Assembly: GCF_009604425.1 (NCBI RefSeq)
Contig: NZ_WEGI01000021.1
Coordinates: 1 to 64,000, forward strand
DNA: 64,000 bases
DNA from: Nocardia aurantia
GTDB lineage: Bacteria; Actinomycetota; Actinomycetes; Mycobacteriales; Mycobacteriaceae
Direction: 5' to 3'
Numbering within the stretch: the first letter of the stretch is position 1; every line of letters starts with the position of its first letter. The notes below the pieces were generated by a model. The model was not told the origin of the DNA, searched no databases, and was given only the letters and a program-made list of their open reading frames with translations. Positions 18,368-25,866 of the stretch are shown in pieces. The position numbers were made by a program, and so were the translations under genes.

Positions 18368-19552
18368 TCAGCGTCCGGAATACGAGGCGAGCACCGACGG
18401 CGCGGCGTTGACCATCGTCGTCGGATCGACGTACACGTGCTGGGTGGCGCCGTGGATGTCGCGGACGCAGCGGGCCAGCGCGTTCGGGCCGCGCAGGCCC
18501 TTGCTGCCGGACCACGCGTACGCGAATTCCACTGCCTCCCTGCCGACTTCGGTGACGAAGGTGGAGGCCTGCCGGATCCGCTGGTATTGCAGTTCGGAGA
18601 CCTCGTCACCGGCCTCAGCGGTCTGCTGCGCGGCGTCGAACACCTCGAAACAGAATGCCCGCGCGGCCGCGAGTCTGCCCTCCATGACCGCGAAGTCGTG
18701 CCGGAACAACTGCTGCTCGATGATCGGCTGCACACCCGGGCGGGTCTTGCCGGCCGACAGGATCGCGTGCAACTCGCCGAACGCGCGGCGCGCGATGCCG
18801 AGCGCGACGCCCGCATGTCCGGCGGAACCCATGATCTGCAACCCCAGATGCTGGGTCGCCTGCCCGCGCAGCGGTTTCGCGCCGATCCGGCGGACCGTGA
18901 ACTCCTCCGGAACGAACTGCTCCGGGATCTCGTAGTCGTAGCTGCCGGTGCCGACGAGCCCGAGAACGTCCCAGTTGCCGAGGAATTCGACCCGGTCCCG
19001 CGGAACCATGAAGATCAGTTCGATCTCGTTGTCCGCACCGGTCCGCGCGCCGCCGCCGATCCAGTCGGCGTGGCCGGTGCCGCTGCCGAACTGGTAACGG
19101 CCGGCCGCCCGGTAGCCGCCCGCGGCCGGGGTGACCTTCCCCATCGGCGCGAACATGCCGGCGATGATCGCCTTCTCCGGGCCGCGGAACAGGGTGTCCA
19201 CGGCGGCGTCGGCGCAGTGGCCGCCGCTGAAACCGGTGACGGACATGTTGGCCATCAGGCTCCAGCCGACGGAACCGTCGGCGGCGCTGATCTCCTCGGT
19301 GACCGCCAGCGCCTGCGTGATCCGGCCGTTGCCGCCACCGAGTTCACCGGGCACCAGCAGCCAGAACAGCCCGGCTTCCTTCAGCAGAGCGACCACGTCG
19401 GGGGTCATGGTGCCGTGGGCCTCCACGGCCGCCGCGGCCTCGCGCACGGCCGGGGCCACGGCGCGGGCGCGCTCGACGGGGTCCGCGATGCCCAGGGGGG
19501 CACCGGAAGTCGGGGCCGGTGTGGTCACCGTCCCGTTGGTGGTGGTTCGCAT
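18368..19552 (-). CDS. HsaA-like flavin-dependent monooxygenase, oxygenase component
   Basis: A 394-residue protein of the acyl-CoA-dehydrogenase fold, group D flavin monooxygenases. The N-terminal LLKEAGLFWLLVPGELGGGNG, the central SVGWSLMANMSVTGFSGG and the C-terminal AYAWSGSKGLRGPNALARCVRDIHGATQHVYVD resemble HsaA, the steroid-ring hydroxylase, and have the same length. It would use reduced flavin supplied by a separate reductase; the flavin reductase at 29540-30040 is the obvious partner. The ATG at 19552 has AAAGGAA upstream. Likely substrates are phenolic or cyclic intermediates; oxygenation of an acyl-CoA cannot be excluded. Confidence 0.85.
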   Translation of the reverse strand: MRTTTNGTVTTPAPTSGAPLGIADPVERARAVAPAVREAAAAVEAHGTMTPDVVALLKEAGLFWLLVPGELGGGNGRITQALAVTEEISAADGSVGWSLMANMSVTGFSGGHCADAAVDTLFRGPEKAIIAGMFAPMGKVTPAAGGYRAAGRYQFGSGTGHADWIGGGARTGADNEIELIFMVPRDRVEFLGNWDVLGLVGTGSYDYEIPEQFVPEEFTVRRIGAKPLRGQATQHLGLQIMGSAGHAGVALGIARRAFGELHAILSAGKTRPGVQPIIEQQLFRHDFAVMEGRLAAARAFCFEVFDAAQQTAEAGDEVSELQYQRIRQASTFVTEVGREAVEFAYAWSGSKGLRGPNALARCVRDIHGATQHVYVDPTTMVNAAPSVLASYSGR

Positions 19553-19625
19553 CGTTTTCCTTTCGTCGGGCGACACGTGTTCGAAGACTTGCGGTTCCGG
19601 CGTCACCGGGCGGTGGCCGGGACGG

Positions 19626-20384
19626 TCACATGAAGCGGGCGCCGGACACCTCGAGTGCGGCCCCGGTCACGAAACCGGCCATGTCGGAGGCGAGAAAGAC
19701 GGCCGCGTCGGCGATCTCGTGCGGTTCGCCGATCCGGCCCAGCGGCACGTCGGTGAGCCGGGCGGCGAGATCCGCCGGGTCCAGCTGTTCGGTCATCGCG
19801 GTGCGGATGATGCCGGGCAGTATCGTGTTGACGCGAATGTTCTTGGGCGCCAGCTCTTTCGCCGCCGCTTTGGTGAGACCGAGAAGGGCCGACTTCGCGG
19901 TGCTGTAGACGGTCTGGCCGGGCAGCCCGGCCTTGCCGCCGATGCTCGAGATGTTGACGATGGAGCCGCCGGGCCGCCCCGATCGGTCACCCATGCACAT
20001 CCCGGCGTACTTGCAGCCCAGCCAGGATCCCTGCACGTGGACGTCGAGCAACAGCCGGAAGTCGTCGAGCGGCACCTCGGCCATCGTCCCGTTGCGCAGC
20101 ACCCCGGCGTTGTTCACCCAGATGTCCAGCCCACCGGGCAGCGCCGCGGCGCGCTGCGCGAGCGCGGCGACCTCGGCCTCCGCGGTGACGTCACACGCCG
20201 TCGCCTGGGCGCGGGTCAGGCCGTCGGCGGCCAATCGCTCCACGGCAGCGACGGTTTCGTCACCGTCGAGGTCGGCCAGGATCACGGTCGCGCCCTGGGC
20301 CAGGAATCCCCGCGCCATCGCGAGCCCCAGCCCGCGCGCCGCGCCGGTGACGACGGCGGTGCGGCCGTTCAGCAGATCGTTCAC
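19626..20384 (-). CDS. short-chain dehydrogenase/reductase
   Basis: A 252-residue classical SDR. It has the cofactor loop TGAARGLG near residues 13-20, the acidic residue after strand 2 (ILADLDGDE) that favours NAD(H), the NNAGV motif, and the catalytic Ser plus YSTAK. The GTG at 20384 is chosen because GGTGGAGAA lies just before it and it places the Rossmann loop at the usual distance; a GTG at 20420 would overlap the upstream gene by eight bases. It probably oxidises an alcohol or beta-hydroxyacyl intermediate in the operon's pathway. Confidence 0.88.
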   Translation of the reverse strand: MNDLLNGRTAVVTGAARGLGLAMARGFLAQGATVILADLDGDETVAAVERLAADGLTRAQATACDVTAEAEVAALAQRAAALPGGLDIWVNNAGVLRNGTMAEVPLDDFRLLLDVHVQGSWLGCKYAGMCMGDRSGRPGGSIVNISSIGGKAGLPGQTVYSTAKSALLGLTKAAAKELAPKNIRVNTILPGIIRTAMTEQLDPADLAARLTDVPLGRIGEPHEIADAAVFLASDMAGFVTGAALEVSGARFM

Positions 20385-20412
20385 GGGTTCTCCACCTCGG
20401 TGTTCGGACCGG

Positions 20413-20736
20413 TCAGTCACTGGCCGGCAGGGTTTTCGCGGTCTGGACGACCATCGGTGCGGAACCGTCGCCGAGCGTGCCGCGCCCGGCCTTGGTCACC
20501 AGCACCTCGAGCGCCGGATCGGCGACGGCGGTGTAGCGCTTGCCGATCGCGGTGCCACCGGCCAGGTGCTCCGCCGGTTCGGCCGGGGACGGGACAGGCG
20601 TGTCCAGCCCGACCATCGGCGCACCACCGCAGGTGAGGCTGACCGTGCCGGACCCGGCCCGGACGACGATCACCTCCGTCGTGCAGGTCTGGCTGCGCAG
20701 TCGGGCACCGGGCACGAGCGGGTTCGGGGCGGTCAT
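20413..20736 (-). CDS. hypothetical protein in catabolic operon
   Basis: A 107-residue protein that I cannot assign. It looks beta-rich, with two Cys residues in the segments RLRSQTCTTEVIVVRA and VSLTCGGAPMV and a final segment containing DGSAPMVVQTAKTLPASD. The repeated 'APMV' stretches might mark two similar loops. The ATG overlaps the stop of the upstream ligase (ATGA), and it is followed by the SDR, so it is a genuine member of the operon rather than a chance frame. A role as a small binding or accessory protein is possible but not shown. Confidence 0.6.
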   Translation of the reverse strand: MTAPNPLVPGARLRSQTCTTEVIVVRAGSGTVSLTCGGAPMVGLDTPVPSPAEPAEHLAGGTAIGKRYTAVADPALEVLVTKAGRGTLGDGSAPMVVQTAKTLPASD

Positions 20737-22262
20737 CGGCTACTCCTGGGGGACGTTTCGGAATCGGCGAGCGCGGTCAGCAGATCGGCCGCGACCTCCC
20801 GGCGCAGCAGTTTGCCGAGCGGCGTGTACGGCAACTCGGATCGGATCGCCACGAGCGCAGGGGTTTTCGAGCCACGCAACCGGGCGCGGACCCACTCGCG
20901 CAGCTCCTCCGGAACGGGCTGGGCGCCCGCGACCGGGACGACGACGGCGGCGATGCGCTCGCCCCACTCCTCGTCCGGCAGGCCGACCACGGCCGCCTCC
21001 CGGACCTGTTCGTGGCGCAGCAGGACGTCCTCGATCTCGGCGGGGGCGATGTTCTCGCCGCCGCGGATGATCGTGTCGTCGCTGCGGCCCTCGACGAACA
21101 GATAGCCGCCCGCGTCGAGCCACACCCGGTCGCGGGTGGCGAACCAGCCGTCCGCGTCGAGCGCGCTGCCGGTGCCGACGTAGCCGCCCGACACCTGCGG
21201 GCCGCGCACGAACAGCTCACCGGCCACGCCGGCCGGGGCGCGCGCACCGTCGGGCAGGCGGATCTCGATCTCCACGCCGGGCACCGGGATTCCCACCGAG
21301 CCCAGCCGGGCCCGGACCGCCGGATCCGAGGAGGCGATCGCCGCCCGATGGTCCTCGGGGCCGAGAACCGCGATGGTGGAGGAGGTTTCGGTCAGTCCGT
21401 AGGCATGGGTGAGGCCGGTGTCCGGGAATACGGCCAGTGCCCGTTCGAGCACGGTGGCGGGCATCCGCGCGCCGCCGTAGGACAGCGCGCGCAGCGTCGG
21501 GGTCCGCGCCGGGGCGCCCGCGAGGTGCTCGGTGATCCGCGCCAGCATGGTCGGCACCAGCATCGCGTTCGTGACCCGTTGCGCCCGAACGGTTTCCAGC
21601 CAGTCCTCGGGCGTGAACCGCGGCAGGTGCACCGTGCGCCGGGCGGCGTAGGTATTGGTCAGCACGGCCGCGATCCCGGCGACGTGATACGGCGGAACAC
21701 CCACCAGCGCACAGTCTTCCGGCGCCGCCGAGCCCAGCTCGACAGTCTGCAGCACGTAGGCCGACAGGTTCGCGTGGGTGAGCACCACACCTTTCGGCGC
21801 GCTGGTGGTGCCACTGGTGAACAGCACCACCGCGGTGTCGTCCGGTCCCACCGGCGCCTCGCCGGCCGGCGCGCCGCTCGCCGCGGCGGCGGCACGGACG
21901 AATTCCGTTCCCGTCACGATGTTCTCGCTCAGCCCGGCCAGTGCCGCATGCGATTCCGCGTCCGCGACGATGTACGGTCCGGGCAGTTGCCCGGCCAGCC
22001 GCCGCAACTCCGGCGCCGCGAGGCGATAATTCAGCGGTGTGAGCGGCACACCCGCGCGGGCCGCGGCGAACAGGGCGACGGTGAAGGCCGGTCCGTTGGC
22101 GCCCGCGAAGATCACGTGCCGGGCGCCGGCGGCGGTGATCAGCGCCGCGCCGCCGCCGGCCAGGTCGTTGAGGCCGGCGAAGGTCAGCGGGTCGGGCAGG
22201 CTCAGTGCGACCCGGTCGCCGTGCACCGCGGCGGCCATGTCGAGCAGCAGCGGGACGCTCAT
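20733..22262 (-). CDS. AMP-forming acyl-CoA ligase
   Basis: A 509-residue ANL-superfamily ligase. Key motifs are the P-loop LFTSGTTSAPKGVVLTHANL (around 155-175), YGLTETSSTIAVLG, the hinge region FVEGRSDDTIIRGGENIAPAEIE, and the C-terminal Lys segment ELPYTPLGKLLRREV. It should convert a free acid to acyl-CoA using ATP. It differs clearly from the ligase at 13894-15447, so the pathway seems to activate at least two acids. The ATG overlaps the ferredoxin stop (ATGA). A frame reaching further upstream crosses the ferredoxin gene and is not coding. Confidence 0.92.
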   Translation of the reverse strand: MSVPLLLDMAAAVHGDRVALSLPDPLTFAGLNDLAGGGAALITAAGARHVIFAGANGPAFTVALFAAARAGVPLTPLNYRLAAPELRRLAGQLPGPYIVADAESHAALAGLSENIVTGTEFVRAAAAASGAPAGEAPVGPDDTAVVLFTSGTTSAPKGVVLTHANLSAYVLQTVELGSAAPEDCALVGVPPYHVAGIAAVLTNTYAARRTVHLPRFTPEDWLETVRAQRVTNAMLVPTMLARITEHLAGAPARTPTLRALSYGGARMPATVLERALAVFPDTGLTHAYGLTETSSTIAVLGPEDHRAAIASSDPAVRARLGSVGIPVPGVEIEIRLPDGARAPAGVAGELFVRGPQVSGGYVGTGSALDADGWFATRDRVWLDAGGYLFVEGRSDDTIIRGGENIAPAEIEDVLLRHEQVREAAVVGLPDEEWGERIAAVVVPVAGAQPVPEELREWVRARLRGSKTPALVAIRSELPYTPLGKLLRREVAADLLTALADSETSPRSSR

Positions 22263-22471
22263 CGGTCCGCGCTCGCTTCGTCGCGCAGCGTGATGGCCCG
22301 TTCGGGGCAGTTGCCGGCGGCGTGCACCGCCCCATCGCGGAACGGGCCGGCGTCCTCGGCGAGGACGATCGGCAGGCCGTCGTCGTCGACGTCGAACAAC
22401 TCCGGTTCCAGCATGTAGCACCGGCCGTGGCCGGTGCAGCGGCCGCGATCGATCTCGATCCGCAGGGACAC
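22259..22471 (-). CDS. [3Fe-4S]-type ferredoxin
   Basis: A 70-residue ferredoxin. The motif CTGHGRC near the N-terminus, with His in place of one Cys, and a distant CPERAI are the pattern of actinobacterial single-cluster ferredoxins that donate electrons to cytochromes P450. The P450 at 30257-31444 is the natural partner in this window. The GTG at 22471 has GGGAGG upstream and yields the usual short N-terminus before the first Cys. It is the first gene of the long minus-strand operon, so electron supply and CoA chemistry are coregulated. No ferredoxin reductase is encoded nearby. Confidence 0.93.
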   Translation of the reverse strand: MSLRIEIDRGRCTGHGRCYMLEPELFDVDDDGLPIVLAEDAGPFRDGAVHAAGNCPERAITLRDEASADR

Positions 22472-22560
22472 CGTTCGCCTCCCGAATGGATTGCGCCCTC
22501 GACGGGCGGTCGGCCCGGCGGCGGGATGCCGGCCGGTGCGAACGAGGATGGCCCGCACTT

Positions 22561-22614
22561 CGTTACCCGCTGCATTACCGCCGCGTAGCGCTCGGGAGGA
22601 GCCCCGCGGTAACG
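22561..22614. promoter_or_regulatory. spaced inverted CGTTAC...GTAACG sites in divergent promoter region
   Basis: Between the ferredoxin-led operon and the divergent alcohol dehydrogenase there are 230 non-coding bases. They hold CGTTACC (22561) and the mirrored GGTAACGGA (22608), with an extra ATTACCG at 22574. A closely similar pair occurs in the other divergent promoter of the island (30094-30125). Shared half-sites in two promoters of one gene set suggest a common regulator. Spacing differs between the two places, so the operator model is tentative. Confidence 0.35.
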
Positions 22615-22701
22615 GACGCCATAATGCCCGCGCCCGTGTAATGACCCGCGAGTCGTTCGCCGCGCGGTGGACGGCCGCAGCGGAGGAAGCGGAGGTCAGC
22701 A

Positions 22702-23847
22702 GTGGGTTCGAGGAAGTCCCTTGCGGCGGTCGTCGTCGGCCGGGAACAGCCGTGGCAGGTCGTGGAGATCGACGTCTCCCCGCCGGCGGCGGGCGAGGTG
22801 CTGGTGGAATGGGCGGCCGCGGGGCTGTGCCACTCCGACGAGCACTTCCGCAGCGGCGACCGGGTCGGACCGGGCACGGACGCCGCCGTCTACCCGATGC
22901 TCGGCGGGCACGAGGCGGCCGGCGTGGTGGCCGAGGTCGGCCCGGGGGTCACCCGCTTCGCCGTCGGCGACCGGGTCTGCGCCAGCTTCTCCCCCACCTG
23001 CGGGCACTGCCGCTACTGCGTGAGCGGACGCGGCTCGCTGTGCAACGGCAACAAGGACTTCATGTCCCGGGGACAGCTCGCCGACGGCGAGTACCGGCAC
23101 CATCTCGACGGTGAACCGCTGTATCTGATGGCGAAACTCGGCACCTTCGCCGAACGCACCGTCGTCTCCGACCGCTCGCTGCTGCCGATTCCCGACGATC
23201 TCCCGTTCCCGGCCGCCTGCCTGATCTCCTGCGGGGTCGCCACCGGCTGGGGTTCGGCGGTGGAGACCGCGGGCACCAGGCCCGGCGACATCGTCGTGGT
23301 GGTGGGCTGCGGTGGCCTGGGCGCGGCGGCGGTGCAGGGCGCCCGCAACGCCGGGGCCGCGGCGATCGTCGCGGTCGAGCCGTTCGCCACCCGGCGCGAC
23401 CGCGCGAAGACCTTCGGCGCGACCCACACCGCCGCCGCCGTCGCCGACGCCCGCTCGATCGTCGACGAGCTGACCTGGGGGCAGGGCGCGGACCGGGTGA
23501 TCCTCACGCCCAGCGTGGTCACCCCCGCCATCCTGCACGACGGCCTGGCGATCACCGGTAAGGACGGCGTCCTGGTGGTGACCGGGATGGGTCCGTTCGG
23601 TGAGACCCCGGTGCCGTTGGATATCGGCGCGTTCGCGTTGTTCAGCAAGCAGATTCGCGGTTCGCTGTTCGGCGGCCTGGACCCGCGGGCCGCGGTGCCC
23701 CGGCTGGCCGAACTGTACCGGCGGGGGCTGCTCGACATCGACTCGATGATCACCACCTACCCGCTCGCCGACATCAACGCGGCCCTGGCGGATCAGCTCG
23801 AGGGGCGCAACGTGCGCGGTGTGCTGACCATGAACGGCCCTCGATGA
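22702..23847 (+). CDS. NDMA/mycofactocin-type zinc alcohol dehydrogenase
   Basis: A 381-residue medium-chain alcohol dehydrogenase. Catalytic zinc ligands lie in GLCHSDEH and GGHEAAGVV, with structural Cys residues in CGHCRYCVSGRGSLC. The Rossmann motif GCGGLG follows, and the segment CLISCGVATGWGSAV matches the NDMA-dependent family, whose tightly bound nicotinamide is re-oxidised through mycofactocin in vivo (family knowledge). The GTG start has GGAGGTCA before it. The HMG-CoA-lyase-like gene overlaps its stop by ATGA. It probably oxidises an alcohol made by the P450 or released in the pathway. Confidence 0.88.
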   Translation: MGSRKSLAAVVVGREQPWQVVEIDVSPPAAGEVLVEWAAAGLCHSDEHFRSGDRVGPGTDAAVYPMLGGHEAAGVVAEVGPGVTRFAVGDRVCASFSPTCGHCRYCVSGRGSLCNGNKDFMSRGQLADGEYRHHLDGEPLYLMAKLGTFAERTVVSDRSLLPIPDDLPFPAACLISCGVATGWGSAVETAGTRPGDIVVVVGCGGLGAAAVQGARNAGAAAIVAVEPFATRRDRAKTFGATHTAAAVADARSIVDELTWGQGADRVILTPSVVTPAILHDGLAITGKDGVLVVTGMGPFGETPVPLDIGAFALFSKQIRGSLFGGLDPRAAVPRLAELYRRGLLDIDSMITTYPLADINAALADQLEGRNVRGVLTMNGPR

Positions 23848-25031
23848 CCGTGGAATTTCCCGCCGTGCGCATCGTCGACGAGACGATGCGCGAGGGAATG
23901 CAGATCGAGGACGCGCGAATCCCGGTGGCGCGCAAGGTGGAACTCCTGGACGCGCTGTCCGGCACCGGATTGCGGCACCTGGTCGTCGGCTCGTTCGTCA
24001 GCCCGCGCTGGGTGCCGCAGATGGCCGATGTCGAGCGGCTGCTGGAACGGTTCACCCCGGTCCCCGGTGTCGAGTACACCGCGCTGGTCCTCAACGACAA
24101 AGGCGCGCAACGCCGATCGCGGTTCGTGCCACCGCTGACGGTCGACGAGCGGCCCCGGCTCACCGTGCACGCGTGCGATGTGTTCGTGCGGCGCAACACC
24201 AATCGCAGTCAGGCGCAGGAGATCGCCGCCTGGCCCGGGATCGTCGAGGCCGCCCGCGCACGCGGCGCGCGCACGGCGGCCGTCCGGCTCGGCGCGGGCT
24301 TCGGCTCGAACTGGGTCGGCGACATCCCCTTCCGGTACGGCATGGACCTGCTGGCACGGATGATCGGCGCCTGGACGGCCGCGGGGATCACCGTCGACAC
24401 CGTGTGGCTCGGCGACCCGATGGGCTGGAACACGCCGCTGCGCACCGAACGCTTCGTCACCGAGATCCTGCGGCGCTGGCCGTCGGTGCGGACGATCCAC
24501 CTGCACCTGCACGACCAGCGCGGCGCGGCAATGGTTTCCGCGTACGCCGCGCTGCGCGCGATGCCGCCGGACACCACCCTGGTGATCGACGCGGCCGTCG
24601 GCGGTATCGGCGGCTGCCCGTACTGCGGCAACGGCCGGGTCACCGGAATGATCGCCACCGAGGATCTGGTGGACCTGCTGGAGGAGTCCGGCATCCCGAC
24701 CGGCGTCGACCGGAACCGCCTGATCGACACCGCCCTGCTCGCCGCCGAGATCCTCGGCCGGGAACTGCACGGCCGCACCCCGCTCGCCGGGCCCCGCCCG
24801 CGCGGGGATCGGCTGTATCCGATGGATCTGCCGTTCATCGAAACCGCCGAGCAGGCAAGCCATTTCCGGTGCGGTCCGAGTGCGCACGCCGGCGCCGCGG
24901 CCCCGTGGGCCGAGCCGATCGCCAGCTCGCAACGCGATCTGGCGGAACGATACGGGTCGCTGGCCGCTGCCGCCGACGCCGCTGACCGCGATCGGGCGGC
25001 CACGCCGGTCTCCGCCGAATTCCGTCGGTGA
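23844..25031 (+). CDS. HMG-CoA lyase-like DRE-TIM metallolyase
   Basis: A 395-residue TIM-barrel enzyme of the HMG-CoA lyase/pyruvate carboxyltransferase family. Near the start DETMREGMQ contains the Arg and acidic residues of the DRE motif, and HLHLHDQRG supplies the two metal-binding His. The signature Cys loop is seen in GIGGCPYCGNGR. It is about 80-90 residues longer than ordinary HMG-CoA lyases, with a C-terminal extension rich in Ala and Arg. It likely makes a retro-aldol or retro-Claisen cut on a tertiary hydroxyacyl-CoA. It overlaps the dehydrogenase gene (ATGA) and precedes an enoyl-CoA hydratase. Confidence 0.85.
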   Translation: MTVEFPAVRIVDETMREGMQIEDARIPVARKVELLDALSGTGLRHLVVGSFVSPRWVPQMADVERLLERFTPVPGVEYTALVLNDKGAQRRSRFVPPLTVDERPRLTVHACDVFVRRNTNRSQAQEIAAWPGIVEAARARGARTAAVRLGAGFGSNWVGDIPFRYGMDLLARMIGAWTAAGITVDTVWLGDPMGWNTPLRTERFVTEILRRWPSVRTIHLHLHDQRGAAMVSAYAALRAMPPDTTLVIDAAVGGIGGCPYCGNGRVTGMIATEDLVDLLEESGIPTGVDRNRLIDTALLAAEILGRELHGRTPLAGPRPRGDRLYPMDLPFIETAEQASHFRCGPSAHAGAAAPWAEPIASSQRDLAERYGSLAAAADAADRDRAATPVSAEFRR

Positions 25032-25068
25032 ACGCTGTGTTCGTACCCGCATCGAGGAGAGTGCCGCG

Positions 25069-25866
25069 ATGAGCAGTGCCGCACGCAGGGACGACGTGCT
25101 GCTGGAGGAACGCCGCGGCCACGCCGTCTGGCTGACGCTGAATCGCCCGGACCGGCTCAACGCCCTCGACACCACGCTGAAACAACGCCTGGTGCAAGCC
25201 GCCGTCGCGGCCGCCGCCGACCCCGAGATCTGGGTCGTGGTACTGCGCGGCGCGGGCGGCCGCGCGTTCAGCGTCGGCGGCGATCTGAAGGACATGCGGG
25301 CCCGCGATCGCGACGGCGGCCGACCGAGCACCCCGATGCTCGAGGAGGCCCGCAACGTCTACGAGGCCGTGCTCGAGATCCCGAAACCGACCATCGCGGT
25401 GATCGACGGGTTCGCCCTCGGTGGCGGCTGCGAGCTCGCGATGGCCTGCGATTTGCGGGTCGCCTCCGACGACGCGCTCTTCGGCATGCCGGAGTCCACC
25501 CGCGGCATGGGCGCGAACTTCGGTTCGGTGCTGCTGCCCCGGCTGATCCCGCGCGCGCTGGCGATGGAGATGCTGTACTTCGGCGACCGGATCACCGCAG
25601 AGCACGCCCTGCGGATCGGCTTGATCAACCGAGTCTGGCCGAAGGCGGAACTGGCCGATCGGGTCGACGCGTGGGTCGCCGACCTGCTCACCCGCGCCCC
25701 GCTGTCGCTGCGCCGCTACAAGGAGATGGCCGGAAAGGGCTGGGAGATGCCGGTTTCCGCGAATCTCCGGTTGAACGCCGGCCCCAATCCCTATCTGTCC
25801 GAGGATCGGATCGAGGGGGCGCGGGCATTCAGCGAGAAGCGGGCCCCCGTGTGGCGCGGGCGTTGA
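25069..25866 (+). CDS. enoyl-CoA hydratase/isomerase family protein
   Basis: A 265-residue crotonase of ordinary length. It shows HAVWLTLNRPDRLNALDTTL, the first oxyanion loop GRAFSVGGDLKDM and the second FALGGGCELAMACDLRVA, followed by FGMPESTRGMGANFGSVLLPRLI. The Glu in PEST and GxGG segments are placed as in active hydratases and isomerases. The ATG has GAGGAGAG ahead of it. It lies 37 bases after the HMG-CoA-lyase-like gene, in the same operon. Its 3' end overlaps the end of the convergent giant regulator by 38 bases. Confidence 0.92.
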   Translation: MSSAARRDDVLLEERRGHAVWLTLNRPDRLNALDTTLKQRLVQAAVAAAADPEIWVVVLRGAGGRAFSVGGDLKDMRARDRDGGRPSTPMLEEARNVYEAVLEIPKPTIAVIDGFALGGGCELAMACDLRVASDDALFGMPESTRGMGANFGSVLLPRLIPRALAMEMLYFGDRITAEHALRIGLINRVWPKAELADRVDAWVADLLTRAPLSLRRYKEMAGKGWEMPVSANLRLNAGPNPYLSEDRIEGARAFSEKRAPVWRGR